Source: Clostridium kluyveri (GTDB lineage: Bacteria > Bacillota > Clostridia > Clostridiales > Clostridiaceae). From it: a DNA stretch of 64,000 bases. Under the pieces are notes generated by a model. That model made no database searches, was not told where the DNA came from, and saw nothing but the letters and a program-made list of their open reading frames with translations. The stretch spans positions 1,984,001 through 2,048,000 of the forward strand of contig NZ_CP018335.1 of the NCBI RefSeq assembly GCF_001902295.1. The letters are read 5' to 3'. Positions 9,548 through 17,123 of this stretch are shown one piece after another. The translations under genes and the position numbers were made by a program. Every line of letters starts with the position of its first letter. Position 1 is the stretch's first letter.

Positions 9548-10156
9548 TTACTCATATTGTCTATAAATGCCTATTAATCTTCCAATTATTTTACAATCAT
9601 CTACTATAATGGGGGGCATATTTTTATTTTCAGGTTGTAATCTTATATGATTTTTCTCTTTAAAAAATCTTTTTAATGTGGCTTCATTTTCAATGAGAGC
9701 TACTACTATGTCCCCGTTTTCTGCAGAGTGCACTTTTTCTATTAGGGATAAATCTCCGTCTAATATACCTGCATCCACCATACTTTCTCCCTTTACCCTC
9801 AACATAAATATTTCTCTTTTGTTTTTTATATAATCCATGGGAAGTGGGAAATAATCCTCTATATTTTCTACTGCTATAATAGGCATACCGGCGGTTATGG
9901 TACCTATTATAGGCACTTCTATCATTTCTTTTTTCTGAGATTTTTCAATAACTTCTATAGTTCTGGATTTAGTGGCATCTCTTTTTATAAAACCTCGTCT
10001 TTCTAGTTTTTCAAGATAACTGTGGACGGTAGAAGTAGATTTTAATCCCACAGCAGTACATATCTCTCTAACAGAAGGAGGATAACCTTTTTGTTTAATT
10101 TGTGATTTTATAAAGTTATATATTTGAGATTGTCTGTTATTACTGCGTTCTGTCAT
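9548..10156 (-). CDS. lexA: LexA repressor (SOS regulator)
   Basis: SOS repressor and self-cleaving serine peptidase of 202 aa. It has an N-terminal winged HTH (VREICTAVGLKSTSTVHSYL, residues 29-48), cleavage site Ala89-Gly90 (TAGMP), nucleophile Ser125 (GESMVDAG) and general base Lys162 (ATLKRFF). The start is set at 10156 because GAGGAGTGTATCTT precedes that ATG and LexA proteins begin close to this point; an upstream extension to 10216 has no RBS. It is divergent from the Cys-rich gene, with a LexA box in between, so it is autoregulated. Confidence 0.95.
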   Translation of the reverse strand: MTERSNNRQSQIYNFIKSQIKQKGYPPSVREICTAVGLKSTSTVHSYLEKLERRGFIKRDATKSRTIEVIEKSQKKEMIEVPIIGTITAGMPIIAVENIEDYFPLPMDYIKNKREIFMLRVKGESMVDAGILDGDLSLIEKVHSAENGDIVVALIENEATLKRFFKEKNHIRLQPENKNMPPIIVDDCKIIGRLIGIYRQYE

Positions 10157-10214
10157 AAGATACACTCCTCTAAATTTATTTATGTGAATTATATCACAAA
10201 AGTTGACAAATAGC

Positions 10215-10226
10215 AAACTTATGTTC
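10215..10226 (-). promoter_or_regulatory. LexA/SOS box in lexA promoter
   Basis: On the minus strand the sequence reads GAACATAAGTTT, matching the GAAC-N4-GTTT/C boxes known from Gram-positive and clostridial LexA regulons. It lies about 60 bp upstream of the lexA start and about 110 bp upstream of the divergent Cys-rich gene, so it can control lexA and possibly both. Confidence 0.7.
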
Positions 10227-10255
10227 TATACTAAGTTTACTGATTCTGAAGTTAA

Positions 10256-10298
10256 TGTTAATATAATAAATATTATGTAAATTAAACAAAAAGTAAAC
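10256..10298 (+). repeat. dif-like site A with conserved tail
   Basis: Arms TGTTAATATAA (10256-10266) and TTATGTAAATT (10273-10283) flank a 6-bp centre TAAATA, the 11-6-11 layout of XerC/XerD sites. The right arm matches the XerD arm of the Bacillus dif (TTATGTAAACT) except at one base. Bases 10257-10298 (42 bp) are identical to site B. The conserved tail ends AAAAAGTAAAC. A TATAAT at 10262-10267 inside the left arm may double as a -10 for the Cys-rich gene. Confidence 0.65.
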
Positions 10299-10337
10299 CA
10301 AAAATCAAATAATTTAAAAAAGGAGTTTATTATATTT

Positions 10338-10718
10338 ATGAATAAAAAGCAATGTATATTTAATGAAAAAAAAGCCTGTAATAACTGTAATGAGTGCAAT
10401 ACATGTGATTTAAATCCTAGTAAAAAGTGCAATAATTGCGGTAAGTGTCTGGAATTAGAGGGCTATGATATGAAAGCAATAAAGATTGATACAATTTTAG
10501 ATGATGAAGATGAATTAAGGGATTATCAAACTGAAGAAACCGAAATAATGTCATATGACCAAAATGATTCTTATATGGAAGATATGAAAGAAGGTACTGT
10601 AGAATTTATAGATGATGTAGATGGCTTAAGAGAAATTTTAGATAATAAAGATAGATTCAAAAAGATAATTCATGAAGAGTATCCTGGATTGATAAAAATT
10701 ATAAAAGACAACAAGTAA
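10338..10718 (+). CDS. Cys-rich putative Fe-S protein, clostridial hypothetical
   Basis: 126 aa. The first 37 residues hold eight cysteines (C6, C14, C17, C20, C23, C31, C34, C37), forming CxxCxxCxxC and CxxCxxC clusters that could bind iron-sulfur clusters or zinc. The remainder is strongly acidic (DDEDELRDYQTEETE) with no enzyme motif. RBS AAAGGAG precedes the ATG at 10338. It is the first gene between dif-like sites A and B and is probably co-transcribed with the kinase-like gene. No function is claimed beyond metal binding, which is inferred from the cysteine pattern. Confidence 0.7.
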   Translation: MNKKQCIFNEKKACNNCNECNTCDLNPSKKCNNCGKCLELEGYDMKAIKIDTILDDEDELRDYQTEETEIMSYDQNDSYMEDMKEGTVEFIDDVDGLREILDNKDRFKKIIHEEYPGLIKIIKDNK

Positions 10719-10796
10719 TTACTTTAAGGGATAGCACCAACATTTCCGATGAAATCTGATAAACCCATGCTATAGTAAAGGAGAAAAGAATGTTAA

Positions 10797-11450
10797 ATGC
10801 AAGAAGTTGAAAAAATTGAAAAATTTATATCTATAATCGATAAAAAGCTTAGGCCTAATATAGTTATTCGAAGTATAAATTCAGAAAAGCCAGTAGTAGT
10901 AAAACACATACCAGATTCTTGGAATTTATTAGGCTGTGGTAATTATGCTGCAGTATTTACTCATAAGGCTTTTGATGATTATGTAGTGAAAATATATGCT
11001 AAGGGAAGACCAGGATTAAAAGAAGAAGTAGAAGTATATAAAACTATTGGGAATCATCCATCTTATTCATACTTAAGTTATCATACGAGTGAATACCTAA
11101 TACTTACGAGGATTAAAGGTGTTACATTATATGACTGCCTTAGACTTGGAATAAAAATTTCTTCGAAAATAATAAAAGATATTGATGAAGCTCTTAAATA
11201 TGCAAGAAAAAGAGGTCTTTACCCACACGATGTACATGTAAAAAATATAATGATGGTAGAAAATAGAGGGGTTGTAGTTGATATTTCCGATTTTAAGCAT
11301 ACGGAATATTGTTCTTTATGGGATGATTTTAAAAAAGTTTATTACAAATATTATGTACCTATTTTTTATAAATTCACAATACCTATTCCAAAATTTATAC
11401 TTGATTTAATAAGAAAAAGTTACAGAACCTATAAAAAATTTAATGGTTAA
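10797..11450 (+). CDS. Small protein-kinase-like (RIO/ABC1-type fold) protein
   Basis: 217 aa with a minimal kinase fold. It has a Gly loop LLGCGNYAAVF (residues 44-54), the ATP-anchoring Lys65 (VVKIYA), a catalytic-loop-like HDVHVKNIM (H144, D145, N150) and a metal-binding-like VDISDF (D162/D165). The spacing is compact and the C-terminal lobe is reduced to a basic helical tail. Start ATG 10797 has AAAGGAG upstream; an ATG seven bases earlier runs into a stop. A stem (ATAGCA 10731-10736 with TGCTAT 10768-10773) lies in its leader. Its last codon and stop lie inside dif-like site B. The substrate is unknown. Confidence 0.7.
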   Translation: MQEVEKIEKFISIIDKKLRPNIVIRSINSEKPVVVKHIPDSWNLLGCGNYAAVFTHKAFDDYVVKIYAKGRPGLKEEVEVYKTIGNHPSYSYLSYHTSEYLILTRIKGVTLYDCLRLGIKISSKIIKDIDEALKYARKRGLYPHDVHVKNIMMVENRGVVVDISDFKHTEYCSLWDDFKKVYYKYYVPIFYKFTIPIPKFILDLIRKSYRTYKKFNG

Positions 11451-11487
11451 TATAATAAATATTATGTAAATTAAACAAAAAGTAAAC
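11445..11487 (+). repeat. dif-like site B with conserved tail
   Basis: Bases 11446-11487 are identical to 10257-10298 and in the same direction. The 28-bp core has left arm GGTTAATATAA (11445-11455), centre TAAATA and right arm TTATGTAAATT. The stop codon of the kinase-like gene (11448-11450) is part of the left arm. Sites A and B therefore form 42-bp direct repeats 1,189 bp apart. Confidence 0.65.
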
Positions 11488-11506
11488 AAAAAAAACAGAA
11501 ATAATA

Positions 11507-11558
11507 GAAATAAAGGCAAAGGCAATTGTTTTGCATCAATTGCCTTTGCCTTTATTTC
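11507..11558. terminator. Bidirectional terminator between kinase-like gene and recombinase
   Basis: A perfect 22-bp stem (left 11507-11528, right 11537-11558) with an 8-base loop. A and T tracts at both ends allow termination from both sides. The recombinase stop codon (11552-11554) lies inside the stem. Confidence 0.85.
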
Positions 11559-12538
11559 TCAGTTATATTTAAAGGATTGGATTTTATGGCCTCTCTAAGC
11601 TTTTCATCATCCACATGGGTATATATTTGAGTGGTAGACACACTTTCATGGCCAAGTATTTTTTGAAGGCTTCTTATGTCCACATGACCGTATTTATACA
11701 TAAGGGTGGCCGCAGTGTGTCTTAATTTATGAGGTGTATATTTTTCGCTGTCTAAGTTGGCTTTTTTTAAATACTTCTTTAACATGATTTCAACAGATCT
11801 TTTATTTATTCTAGCGTAATTTTTGCTTATAAAAAGGGCATCTTTATCCTTTATTTTATTTAAATATTCATCTCTTGAAGTCAGATAATTCTTAAGTGCC
11901 TCCAGGCAGGATTTATTCAGGTATATGGTTCTCTCTTTATTCCCTTTTCCTATTACAGTGAGGGTATCTTCTTTGATGTTGGATATATTTATACTGCAGA
12001 GCTCTGAAAGTCTCATTCCACAGTTTAAGAAAAAAGTTATAATACAGTAATCCCTTTCTTTGAACTTTCCATCAATGGACTCAAGTAAAAGCTTGCTTTC
12101 TTTTAAACTTAAGTAAATAGGGTTTCTTTTGCTTATTTGAGGGGATTCTAGTTCTAGAGCAGGATTTTCATTTATTAATTTGGCTTTGCTGCAAAGGTAT
12201 TTAAAGAAAGATTTTAAAGAAGCCACTTTTCTGGCTCTGGCATAACTCTTGTTATGTCTATAGTTCTCTATAAAAGATATAAAAGCAAATAAATCACTTA
12301 AAGTTATCTGTTTTATAATATTGATATCAATATCCTTTATTTTTATGTTCTCAAATTGAGAACCCTCTTTTTCTAGTCCTTTGTAAAGCTTTAAAAATCT
12401 TAAGAACATAGTCAAATCGACTTTATAGCCTTCTAAAGTATTCTTTGACTTACCCTTAATTGTACCGAGATAATTTAAAAAATCATTTAAATATCCAGGG
12501 AGTTCTGGATTGTATATTTGGTTTAAACTATATTTCAT
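11552..12538 (-). CDS. Tyrosine site-specific recombinase, XerC/XerD type
   Basis: 328 aa. An N-terminal core-binding (SAM-like) domain covers about residues 12-125. The catalytic domain has the full pentad plus nucleophile: R176 (MRLSEL), K198 (GKGNKERT), H270 and R273 (HKLRHT), H297 (LGHES) and Tyr306 (IYTH). Length is slightly above the 295-300 aa of typical XerC/D. The family resolves chromosome dimers at dif, and Xer-like enzymes also integrate mobile elements. Four dif-like sites flank it, two on each side, so they are its natural candidate substrates (inference). The ATG at 12538 follows AAAAAGGGGGCC, just after a long hairpin in its leader. Confidence 0.9.
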   Translation of the reverse strand: MKYSLNQIYNPELPGYLNDFLNYLGTIKGKSKNTLEGYKVDLTMFLRFLKLYKGLEKEGSQFENIKIKDIDINIIKQITLSDLFAFISFIENYRHNKSYARARKVASLKSFFKYLCSKAKLINENPALELESPQISKRNPIYLSLKESKLLLESIDGKFKERDYCIITFFLNCGMRLSELCSINISNIKEDTLTVIGKGNKERTIYLNKSCLEALKNYLTSRDEYLNKIKDKDALFISKNYARINKRSVEIMLKKYLKKANLDSEKYTPHKLRHTAATLMYKYGHVDIRSLQKILGHESVSTTQIYTHVDDEKLREAIKSNPLNITEK

Positions 12539-12558
12539 AATATAAAAGGCCCCCTTTT

Positions 12559-12604
12559 TAATATATAAGATCGCTAAATAATCATTTAACGATCTTATAT
12601 ATTC
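12559..12604 (-). promoter_or_regulatory. Long hairpin in recombinase 5' leader
   Basis: A perfect 14-bp stem (12560-12573 with 12590-12603) continues after one mismatch into an inner TAAAT/ATTTA pairing. It ends about 8 bp before the GGGGG Shine-Dalgarno of the recombinase. No T run follows on the minus strand, so a role in translation or protein binding is likelier than termination. Confidence 0.5.
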
Positions 12605-12645
12605 TACAAAGGAAGGTAAAAGTCCTTCTTATTTACTTTGTTTTG

Positions 12646-12687
12646 GTTTACTTTTTTTAAATTAACATAATATTTATTATATTAACT
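12646..12687 (-). repeat. dif-like site C, inverted relative to A and B
   Basis: On the minus strand the arms are AGTTAATATAA and TTATGTTAATT around centre TAAATA (12660-12687). The A-rich tail ends AAAAAAAGTAAAC (12646-12658). The right arm matches the E. coli dif XerD arm TTATGTTAAAT at 10 of 11 bases. It lies about 110 bp upstream of the recombinase start. Confidence 0.65.
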
Positions 12688-12823
12688 ACTCTATCTTTTT
12701 ATTTTAGTACTGAATAATTTTCTATATTTAAGGTAAAATATAGAAATGATATATTAAATACTAAAAAGAACTGGAGGTATTTGCTGCTAAACAATCAATA
12801 ATTTATATGCAGCTTATAAATTT

Positions 12824-13732
12824 ATGAAAATAGGACTTCCAAAAGGATTATTATATTGTAAATATCATATTTTTGCAGAAACTTTTTTCAAGGAATTAGG
12901 TGCAGAAATAATAACTTCTCCTGACACTAATAGATATATACTAGATATGGGGGTAAAATATTGTGTAGATGAAGCTTGCCTTCCAATAAAAATATTTCAC
13001 GGTCATGTAGCTTCCATAAAAGATAAATGTGATATAATTCTTATCCCTAGAATAATGCAACTGAATAAAGATGAATTTATCTGTCCTAAATTTTGCGGTC
13101 TTCCAGAAATGGTATTAAACAACATACCTGGCATGCCAGAGGCATTGACCTATCCTATATATGCATTTTCTAAGAATAAAATTAGAAACTGGATTTTGAA
13201 TGCAGGCTTAAAATTTAGTAAAAATCTTTTAGAGATAAATAGAGCCTATGAAAAGGCCATCAAAACTCAAAAATCTCACAACTTATCATCAAATAGATTG
13301 AATAATATGGGTTTTTCTAGAAATGTAGCCCTAGTGGGTCATCCGTATAACTTATACGATAGTTTTGCCAATATGAACATAATTAAAAAATTAAATAAAT
13401 TAAACATAGGTATACTTACTGAGGAAGATATAGATACAGTACAAATAAATGATGAAATAAAACACTTGTTCAAAAAACCTTTTTGGACCTTTGCCAAGAA
13501 TTCCTATGGTTTTTCCACTTATGCTGCAAAAACTAAAAAAGTAGAGGGAATAATATATGTATCTTCTTTTGCCTGCGGCATAGATTCTGTAGTAATAGAG
13601 CTTATTAAAGATAGATTAAAAAACTTTCCCTTCTTAGTTCTAAAAATAGATGAACAAACTGGAGAAGCTGGTTTTGATACTAGAATTGAAGCTTTCTCGG
13701 ATATGCTTGAAAGGAGATGTGAAAATTTATGA
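12824..13732 (+). CDS. Acyl-CoA dehydratase activase-related protein (DUF2229 / HgdB-like), subunit 1
   Basis: 302 aa, starting MKIGLPKGLLYCKYH, the hallmark of the DUF2229 family. Conserved cysteines occur in VKYCVDEACLP, FICPKFCGLPE and SFACGIDS. It ends with the LKIDEQTGEAGFDTRIEAF motif typical of HgdB-like and activase-associated proteins. In many clostridia this domain is fused in one large protein with the activase; here it is separate. It overlaps the next gene by ATGA. No good RBS sits next to the ATG: a GGAGGT lies 45 bp upstream, and a GCTGC/GCAGC pairing between them could bring it closer. The role (handling a reduced Fe-S dehydratase partner) is inferred. Confidence 0.8.
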   Translation: MKIGLPKGLLYCKYHIFAETFFKELGAEIITSPDTNRYILDMGVKYCVDEACLPIKIFHGHVASIKDKCDIILIPRIMQLNKDEFICPKFCGLPEMVLNNIPGMPEALTYPIYAFSKNKIRNWILNAGLKFSKNLLEINRAYEKAIKTQKSHNLSSNRLNNMGFSRNVALVGHPYNLYDSFANMNIIKKLNKLNIGILTEEDIDTVQINDEIKHLFKKPFWTFAKNSYGFSTYAAKTKKVEGIIYVSSFACGIDSVVIELIKDRLKNFPFLVLKIDEQTGEAGFDTRIEAFSDMLERRCENL

Positions 13733-14826
13733 AAATAACTTTTCCGCATTTAGGAAATACATGTTTTGCAGTAAAAGCTCTATTTGATGGACTAGGAATT
13801 GACTATATAATACCTCCATTAAGTAATAAGAACGCATTGGAAATAGGTTCATTATATTCTCCTGAAGAGATGTGTCTCCCTTTTAAAATAATGATTGGTA
13901 ACTACATTCAAAGTATAGAAAAAGGAGCAGATACAATTTTAATAGTAGGAAGCTGTGGTCCTTGTAGATTTGGAGAGTATTGTGAACTTCAAATAAACTT
14001 ACTAAAAAATCTAGGCTATAACCTAAATTTTATAGTTATAGATTATCCTAAAGATATAGGTATAAAAGAATTTATGCGAAGAATAAATCTAATTACATCA
14101 AATAGTAAGAAAACTACTGGAGAAAAGCTCAAAATAGCATCACTAGCATTAAAAATAATTAATTTAATAGATAAAATAGAAAGCAAGGCAAAATTGTTAG
14201 CTGGTTATGAAGTTAAAAAAGGTGAATGTAAAGATATTTTAAAAGAATGTAAACAAAAAGCCTTTAAAAGTACTTCTCCAAAGGAAATGCTCCGTATATT
14301 AAAAAAATATATGGAAAAATTAAATGGAATTTCTATATGTAAAAGCAAAAATCCTTTAAGAATTTCTATAATAGGTGAAATATATACCATCATAGAACCT
14401 TTTTCAAATTTATTTATAGAAGATAAACTTATGGATTATGGTGTATCTACATCCAGATATATTACTCCAAGTTGGTGGGTTAAAAATGCAGCTCTATCTA
14501 CATTAAAATTAAATTCACTTGATATAAGAAGAGCTTCTAAAGAATACCTACATCTATATATAGGCGGCCATGCCCGTGAATGTATAGGTGAAGCTCTTAT
14601 ATCTCATAAGCAAGGATTTGATGGTGCAATTCAAATTTTTCCTGTAGGCTGTATGCCTGAAATTGTATCAAAATCTATACTTCCTACTATATCAAAGGAT
14701 AAAAACTTTCCTATACTAACTTTAATAGTAGATGAAATGACTGGGGAAGCTGGGTATACCACTAGAATTGAAGCTTTTTTAGATTTACTTGAAAGGAGAA
14801 AAAACAATGTATTATATGGGAGTTGA
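13729..14826 (+). CDS. Acyl-CoA dehydratase activase-related protein (DUF2229 / HgdB-like), subunit 2
   Basis: 365 aa, a paralogue of the preceding protein. It has MKITFPHLGNTCFAVKA at the start, YSPEEMCLPFK, SCGPCRFGEYC with three closely spaced cysteines, GGHARECIGEA, FPVGCMPEI and a C-terminal IVDEMTGEAGYTTRIEAF. The last motif is shared with subunit 1 and with HgdB. The cysteine pattern suggests an iron-sulfur site. It overlaps its upstream neighbour by 4 bp and the activase gene by 20 bp, so the three are surely one translationally coupled operon. Confidence 0.8.
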   Translation: MKITFPHLGNTCFAVKALFDGLGIDYIIPPLSNKNALEIGSLYSPEEMCLPFKIMIGNYIQSIEKGADTILIVGSCGPCRFGEYCELQINLLKNLGYNLNFIVIDYPKDIGIKEFMRRINLITSNSKKTTGEKLKIASLALKIINLIDKIESKAKLLAGYEVKKGECKDILKECKQKAFKSTSPKEMLRILKKYMEKLNGISICKSKNPLRISIIGEIYTIIEPFSNLFIEDKLMDYGVSTSRYITPSWWVKNAALSTLKLNSLDIRRASKEYLHLYIGGHARECIGEALISHKQGFDGAIQIFPVGCMPEIVSKSILPTISKDKNFPILTLIVDEMTGEAGYTTRIEAFLDLLERRKNNVLYGS

Positions 14827-15766
14827 TGTAGGTTCTGTAAGTACAGATATTGTAATAGTAGATAAAAATATAAACATATTAGATTCTCTGTACCTTAGAA
14901 CAAAAGGAAGACCTATAAATGCAATTCAGGAAGGTTTTAAACTTCTAAAAAACAAATATAAGGATAAAGACATAAAAGCTGTAGGTACTACAGGCAGTGG
15001 ACGACATATTGCATCCTCCATTATAGGTGCTGATGTAATAAAAAACGAAATAACTTCTCATGCTATAGCAGCTTTAAATCTAAATAATTCCGTAAAAACC
15101 ATAATAGAAATAGGTGGTCAGGATTCTAAAATAATAATTTTAGAAAATGGTATTGTTTCAGATTTTGCAATGAATACGGTATGTGCAGCCGGAACTGGTT
15201 CTTTTCTTGATAGGCAGGCAGAAAGATTAGATATTCCTATTGAAGAGTTTGGAAACTATGCTTTAAAATCCAGCCATCCTGCCAGAATAGCTGGAAGGTG
15301 TGCCGTATTTGCAGAATCTGATATGATACACAAGCAACAAATGGGATATAGTAATCCTGATATAATAAAAGGACTCTGCAATGCTTTAGTTAGAAATTAT
15401 TTAAATAATGTAGCAAAAGGAAAAGATATAAAATCCCAGATATTCTTTCAAGGTGGAGTTGCTGCAAATGTGGGAATGAAAGCTTCCTTTGAGGAAACAT
15501 TAGGAAAAGAAATAATAATCCCTAAAGACTTCAAAGTAATGGGTGCCGTGGGAGCTGCTATTTTAGCAAAAGAATGTTTAGAAAAAAAGAAATCCCCTAC
15601 TAATTTTATGGGATTCAATCTAGCAAACGTAAATTTTGTATCTAAAAGTTTTGAATGTACAGGGTGTTCTAACAGATGTGAAGTAGTAAAAATATTAAAT
15701 AAAGAAAGAACAGTAGGTTTTTTCGGAGGAAGATGTGAAAAGTGGAATAAAATTATTTCAGCATAG
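14807..15766 (+). CDS. Acyl-CoA dehydratase activase (BadF/BadG/HgdC-type ATPase)
   Basis: 319 aa, an ASKHA-fold ATPase of the 2-hydroxyacyl-CoA dehydratase activator family. It has phosphate-1 GVDVGSVSTDIV (residues 5-16), TTGSGR, EIGGQDSK, and the Fe-S/ATP loop CAAGTGSFLDRQAERL. A C-terminal CTGCSNRCEVVKIL plus GGRCEKW is typical of the longer DUF2229-linked activases. In HgdC-type enzymes a [4Fe-4S] dimer uses ATP to shoot one electron into the dehydratase; that role is family knowledge. No dehydratase alpha/beta pair is in this window. The start at 14807 is chosen for its GAAAGGAG and the family N-terminus. Confidence 0.88.
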   Translation: MYYMGVDVGSVSTDIVIVDKNINILDSLYLRTKGRPINAIQEGFKLLKNKYKDKDIKAVGTTGSGRHIASSIIGADVIKNEITSHAIAALNLNNSVKTIIEIGGQDSKIIILENGIVSDFAMNTVCAAGTGSFLDRQAERLDIPIEEFGNYALKSSHPARIAGRCAVFAESDMIHKQQMGYSNPDIIKGLCNALVRNYLNNVAKGKDIKSQIFFQGGVAANVGMKASFEETLGKEIIIPKDFKVMGAVGAAILAKECLEKKKSPTNFMGFNLANVNFVSKSFECTGCSNRCEVVKILNKERTVGFFGGRCEKWNKIISA

Positions 15767-15801
15767 AAAATTTCTGTGCTGAAATAATTTTATTCCACTT
15801 T
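15739..15801. terminator. Long inverted repeat at the 3' end of the activase operon
   Basis: A perfect 25-bp stem (15739-15763 with 15777-15801). The bases between can pair further (AGAAA/TTTCT). The activase stop codon TAG at 15764-15766 sits at the top of the stem, so the last eight codons are part of the hairpin. The stem contains AAATTATTT/AAATAATTT tracts, and termination is the simplest role. Confidence 0.65.
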
Positions 15802-15812
15802 ACATAATATAT

Positions 15813-15842
15813 TTGACAAAATATAGACTTATAAAATATAAT
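15813..15842 (+). promoter_or_regulatory. Sigma-A promoter of the YitT-type gene
   Basis: A perfect -35 TTGACA (15813-15818) and perfect -10 TATAAT (15837-15842), with an 18-bp spacer, lie about 55 bp upstream of the coding start. Confidence 0.75.
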
Positions 15843-15895
15843 TAAATGAGTAGATACTAACATATACCCTAATAATTTATGCAAAAGGATGTGGT

Positions 15896-16756
15896 TTGGT
15901 GGAAAAAAAGGGTCGTAAAATATTCAAAGTATTTGTTAAATTCTTGTTTATGCTTATCGGAGCCGCCATGGCAGCTGTAGCTCTGGAAATATTTTTAATT
16001 CCTAATAGTGTAATAGATGGAGGTGTTACCGGTATATCTATTATGTCTAGTTATCTCACAGGTTTACCCCTCGGGTTATTTATTTTTATTTTAAATATAC
16101 CTTTTCTCATAATCGGATATAAGCACATAGGAAAAACTTTTACAATCTCTACTTTATTTTCTGTAACTGCTTTATCAATTATTGTTTCTTTTCTAGAACC
16201 TGTTAAAAGTATAACAAATGATACTCTTTTAGCCTCAGTTTTTGGAGGAATACTACTTGGAATTGGTATTGGATTAATTATGCGAAATGGTGGTTGTTCT
16301 GATGGCACAGAAATTATAGCTATAATTTTGGACAAGCGCACTGGATTCTCAATAGGTGAAGTAGTAATGATTATTAATATATTTATATTAAGCAGCGCAG
16401 GAATACTATTTGGTTGGGACAGAGCCATGTATTCCATGGTGACCTACTTTATAGCTTTTAAAATGATTGACATAACTGTAGAAGGATTAGATGAATCAAA
16501 AGCTGTATTAATAATTACTGATAAATCACAAGATATAACAGATGCTCTTCTTGCAAGGCTTGGTAGAGGAGTTACTCTATTAGATGGAAAAGGAGGATAT
16601 ACTAACACGCCTACTAATGTGTTGTATGTAATAGTATCTCGATTAGAAATATCTAAATTAAAATCTATAGTTAGTGATTTTGATAAAAATGCACTTATAA
16701 CTATAGGACATGTAGAGGTTTCTGGAAAAAGCTATAAGAAAAAGTCAATTCATTAA
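15896..16756 (+). CDS. YitT family membrane protein (DUF161 + DUF2179)
   Basis: 286 aa. Five to six hydrophobic segments occupy about residues 13-165, with the family motif IPNSVIDGGVTGISIM after the first helix and a glycine-rich GGILLGIGIGLIMRNGGCSDGTEI. A soluble DUF2179 domain of about 80 residues closes the protein (LLARLGRGVTLLDGKGGYT). Function is unknown for the family. The start may be TTG 15896 or GTG 15899; AAAAGGATG is upstream of both. It has its own promoter and is terminated by a strong hairpin. Confidence 0.88.
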   Translation: MVEKKGRKIFKVFVKFLFMLIGAAMAAVALEIFLIPNSVIDGGVTGISIMSSYLTGLPLGLFIFILNIPFLIIGYKHIGKTFTISTLFSVTALSIIVSFLEPVKSITNDTLLASVFGGILLGIGIGLIMRNGGCSDGTEIIAIILDKRTGFSIGEVVMIINIFILSSAGILFGWDRAMYSMVTYFIAFKMIDITVEGLDESKAVLIITDKSQDITDALLARLGRGVTLLDGKGGYTNTPTNVLYVIVSRLEISKLKSIVSDFDKNALITIGHVEVSGKSYKKKSIH

Positions 16757-16797
16757 GCCAGGAGTATTTTAACACAATGTTAAAATACTCCTGGCTT
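16755..16797. terminator. Terminator after the YitT-type gene
   Basis: A perfect 20-bp stem (16755-16774 with 16778-16797) with a 3-base loop. It is GC-rich at the base (AAGCCAGG/CCTGGCTT) and overlaps the stop region of the gene. It also faces the convergent DUF3006 gene. Confidence 0.85.
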
Positions 16798-16816
16798 TAT
16801 ATTCTATAACAATTAT

Positions 16817-17038
16817 TTAATTCCACATATTTTTAGTTAATGATTCAATATGTTTTTTTCTTTTTTCTGTTTCATCTACATCTATGGTTATTTTATCTCC
16901 TTGAATAATAAGGACACATCCCTCTTTTGCATTAATCGGTAATTTTATCCGTTTTATGTCTATCATAGTTCTATCTTCTTTTTCACAAACAGCATAAGGA
17001 CCTTCAAACCTATCTATTATCACCTTTATTTCGTCCAT
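16817..17038 (-). CDS. DUF3006 domain protein
   Basis: 73 aa. The pattern is MDEIKVIIDRFEGPYAVCE, a middle PINAKEGCVLII and a basic tail, the usual small DUF3006 fold. In clostridia the family is often next to MBL-fold/ComEC-type genes, but none is present here. The start is at 17038 because AAAGGGGGATTTAGC precedes that ATG; the open frame extends 12 codons further with no RBS. Function is unknown. Confidence 0.75.
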   Translation of the reverse strand: MDEIKVIIDRFEGPYAVCEKEDRTMIDIKRIKLPINAKEGCVLIIQGDKITIDVDETEKRKKHIESLTKNMWN

Positions 17039-17123
17039 TGCTAAATCCCCCTTTAATACTTTAATAAAAAACATATACGTTTACGTTTGTATTTTTTATA
17101 TATTATACCATATTTTTCTAAAA

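Noticed and set aside
10157..10216. Upstream extension of lexA
   Set aside because: No ribosome binding site, it runs into the LexA box region, and family proteins start at the internal ATG.
15800..15826. A fifth dif-like site (TTTACATAATATAT) near the YitT-type promoter
   Set aside because: Only one arm matches; the other half is the -35 TTGACA of a normal promoter, and the conserved tail is missing.
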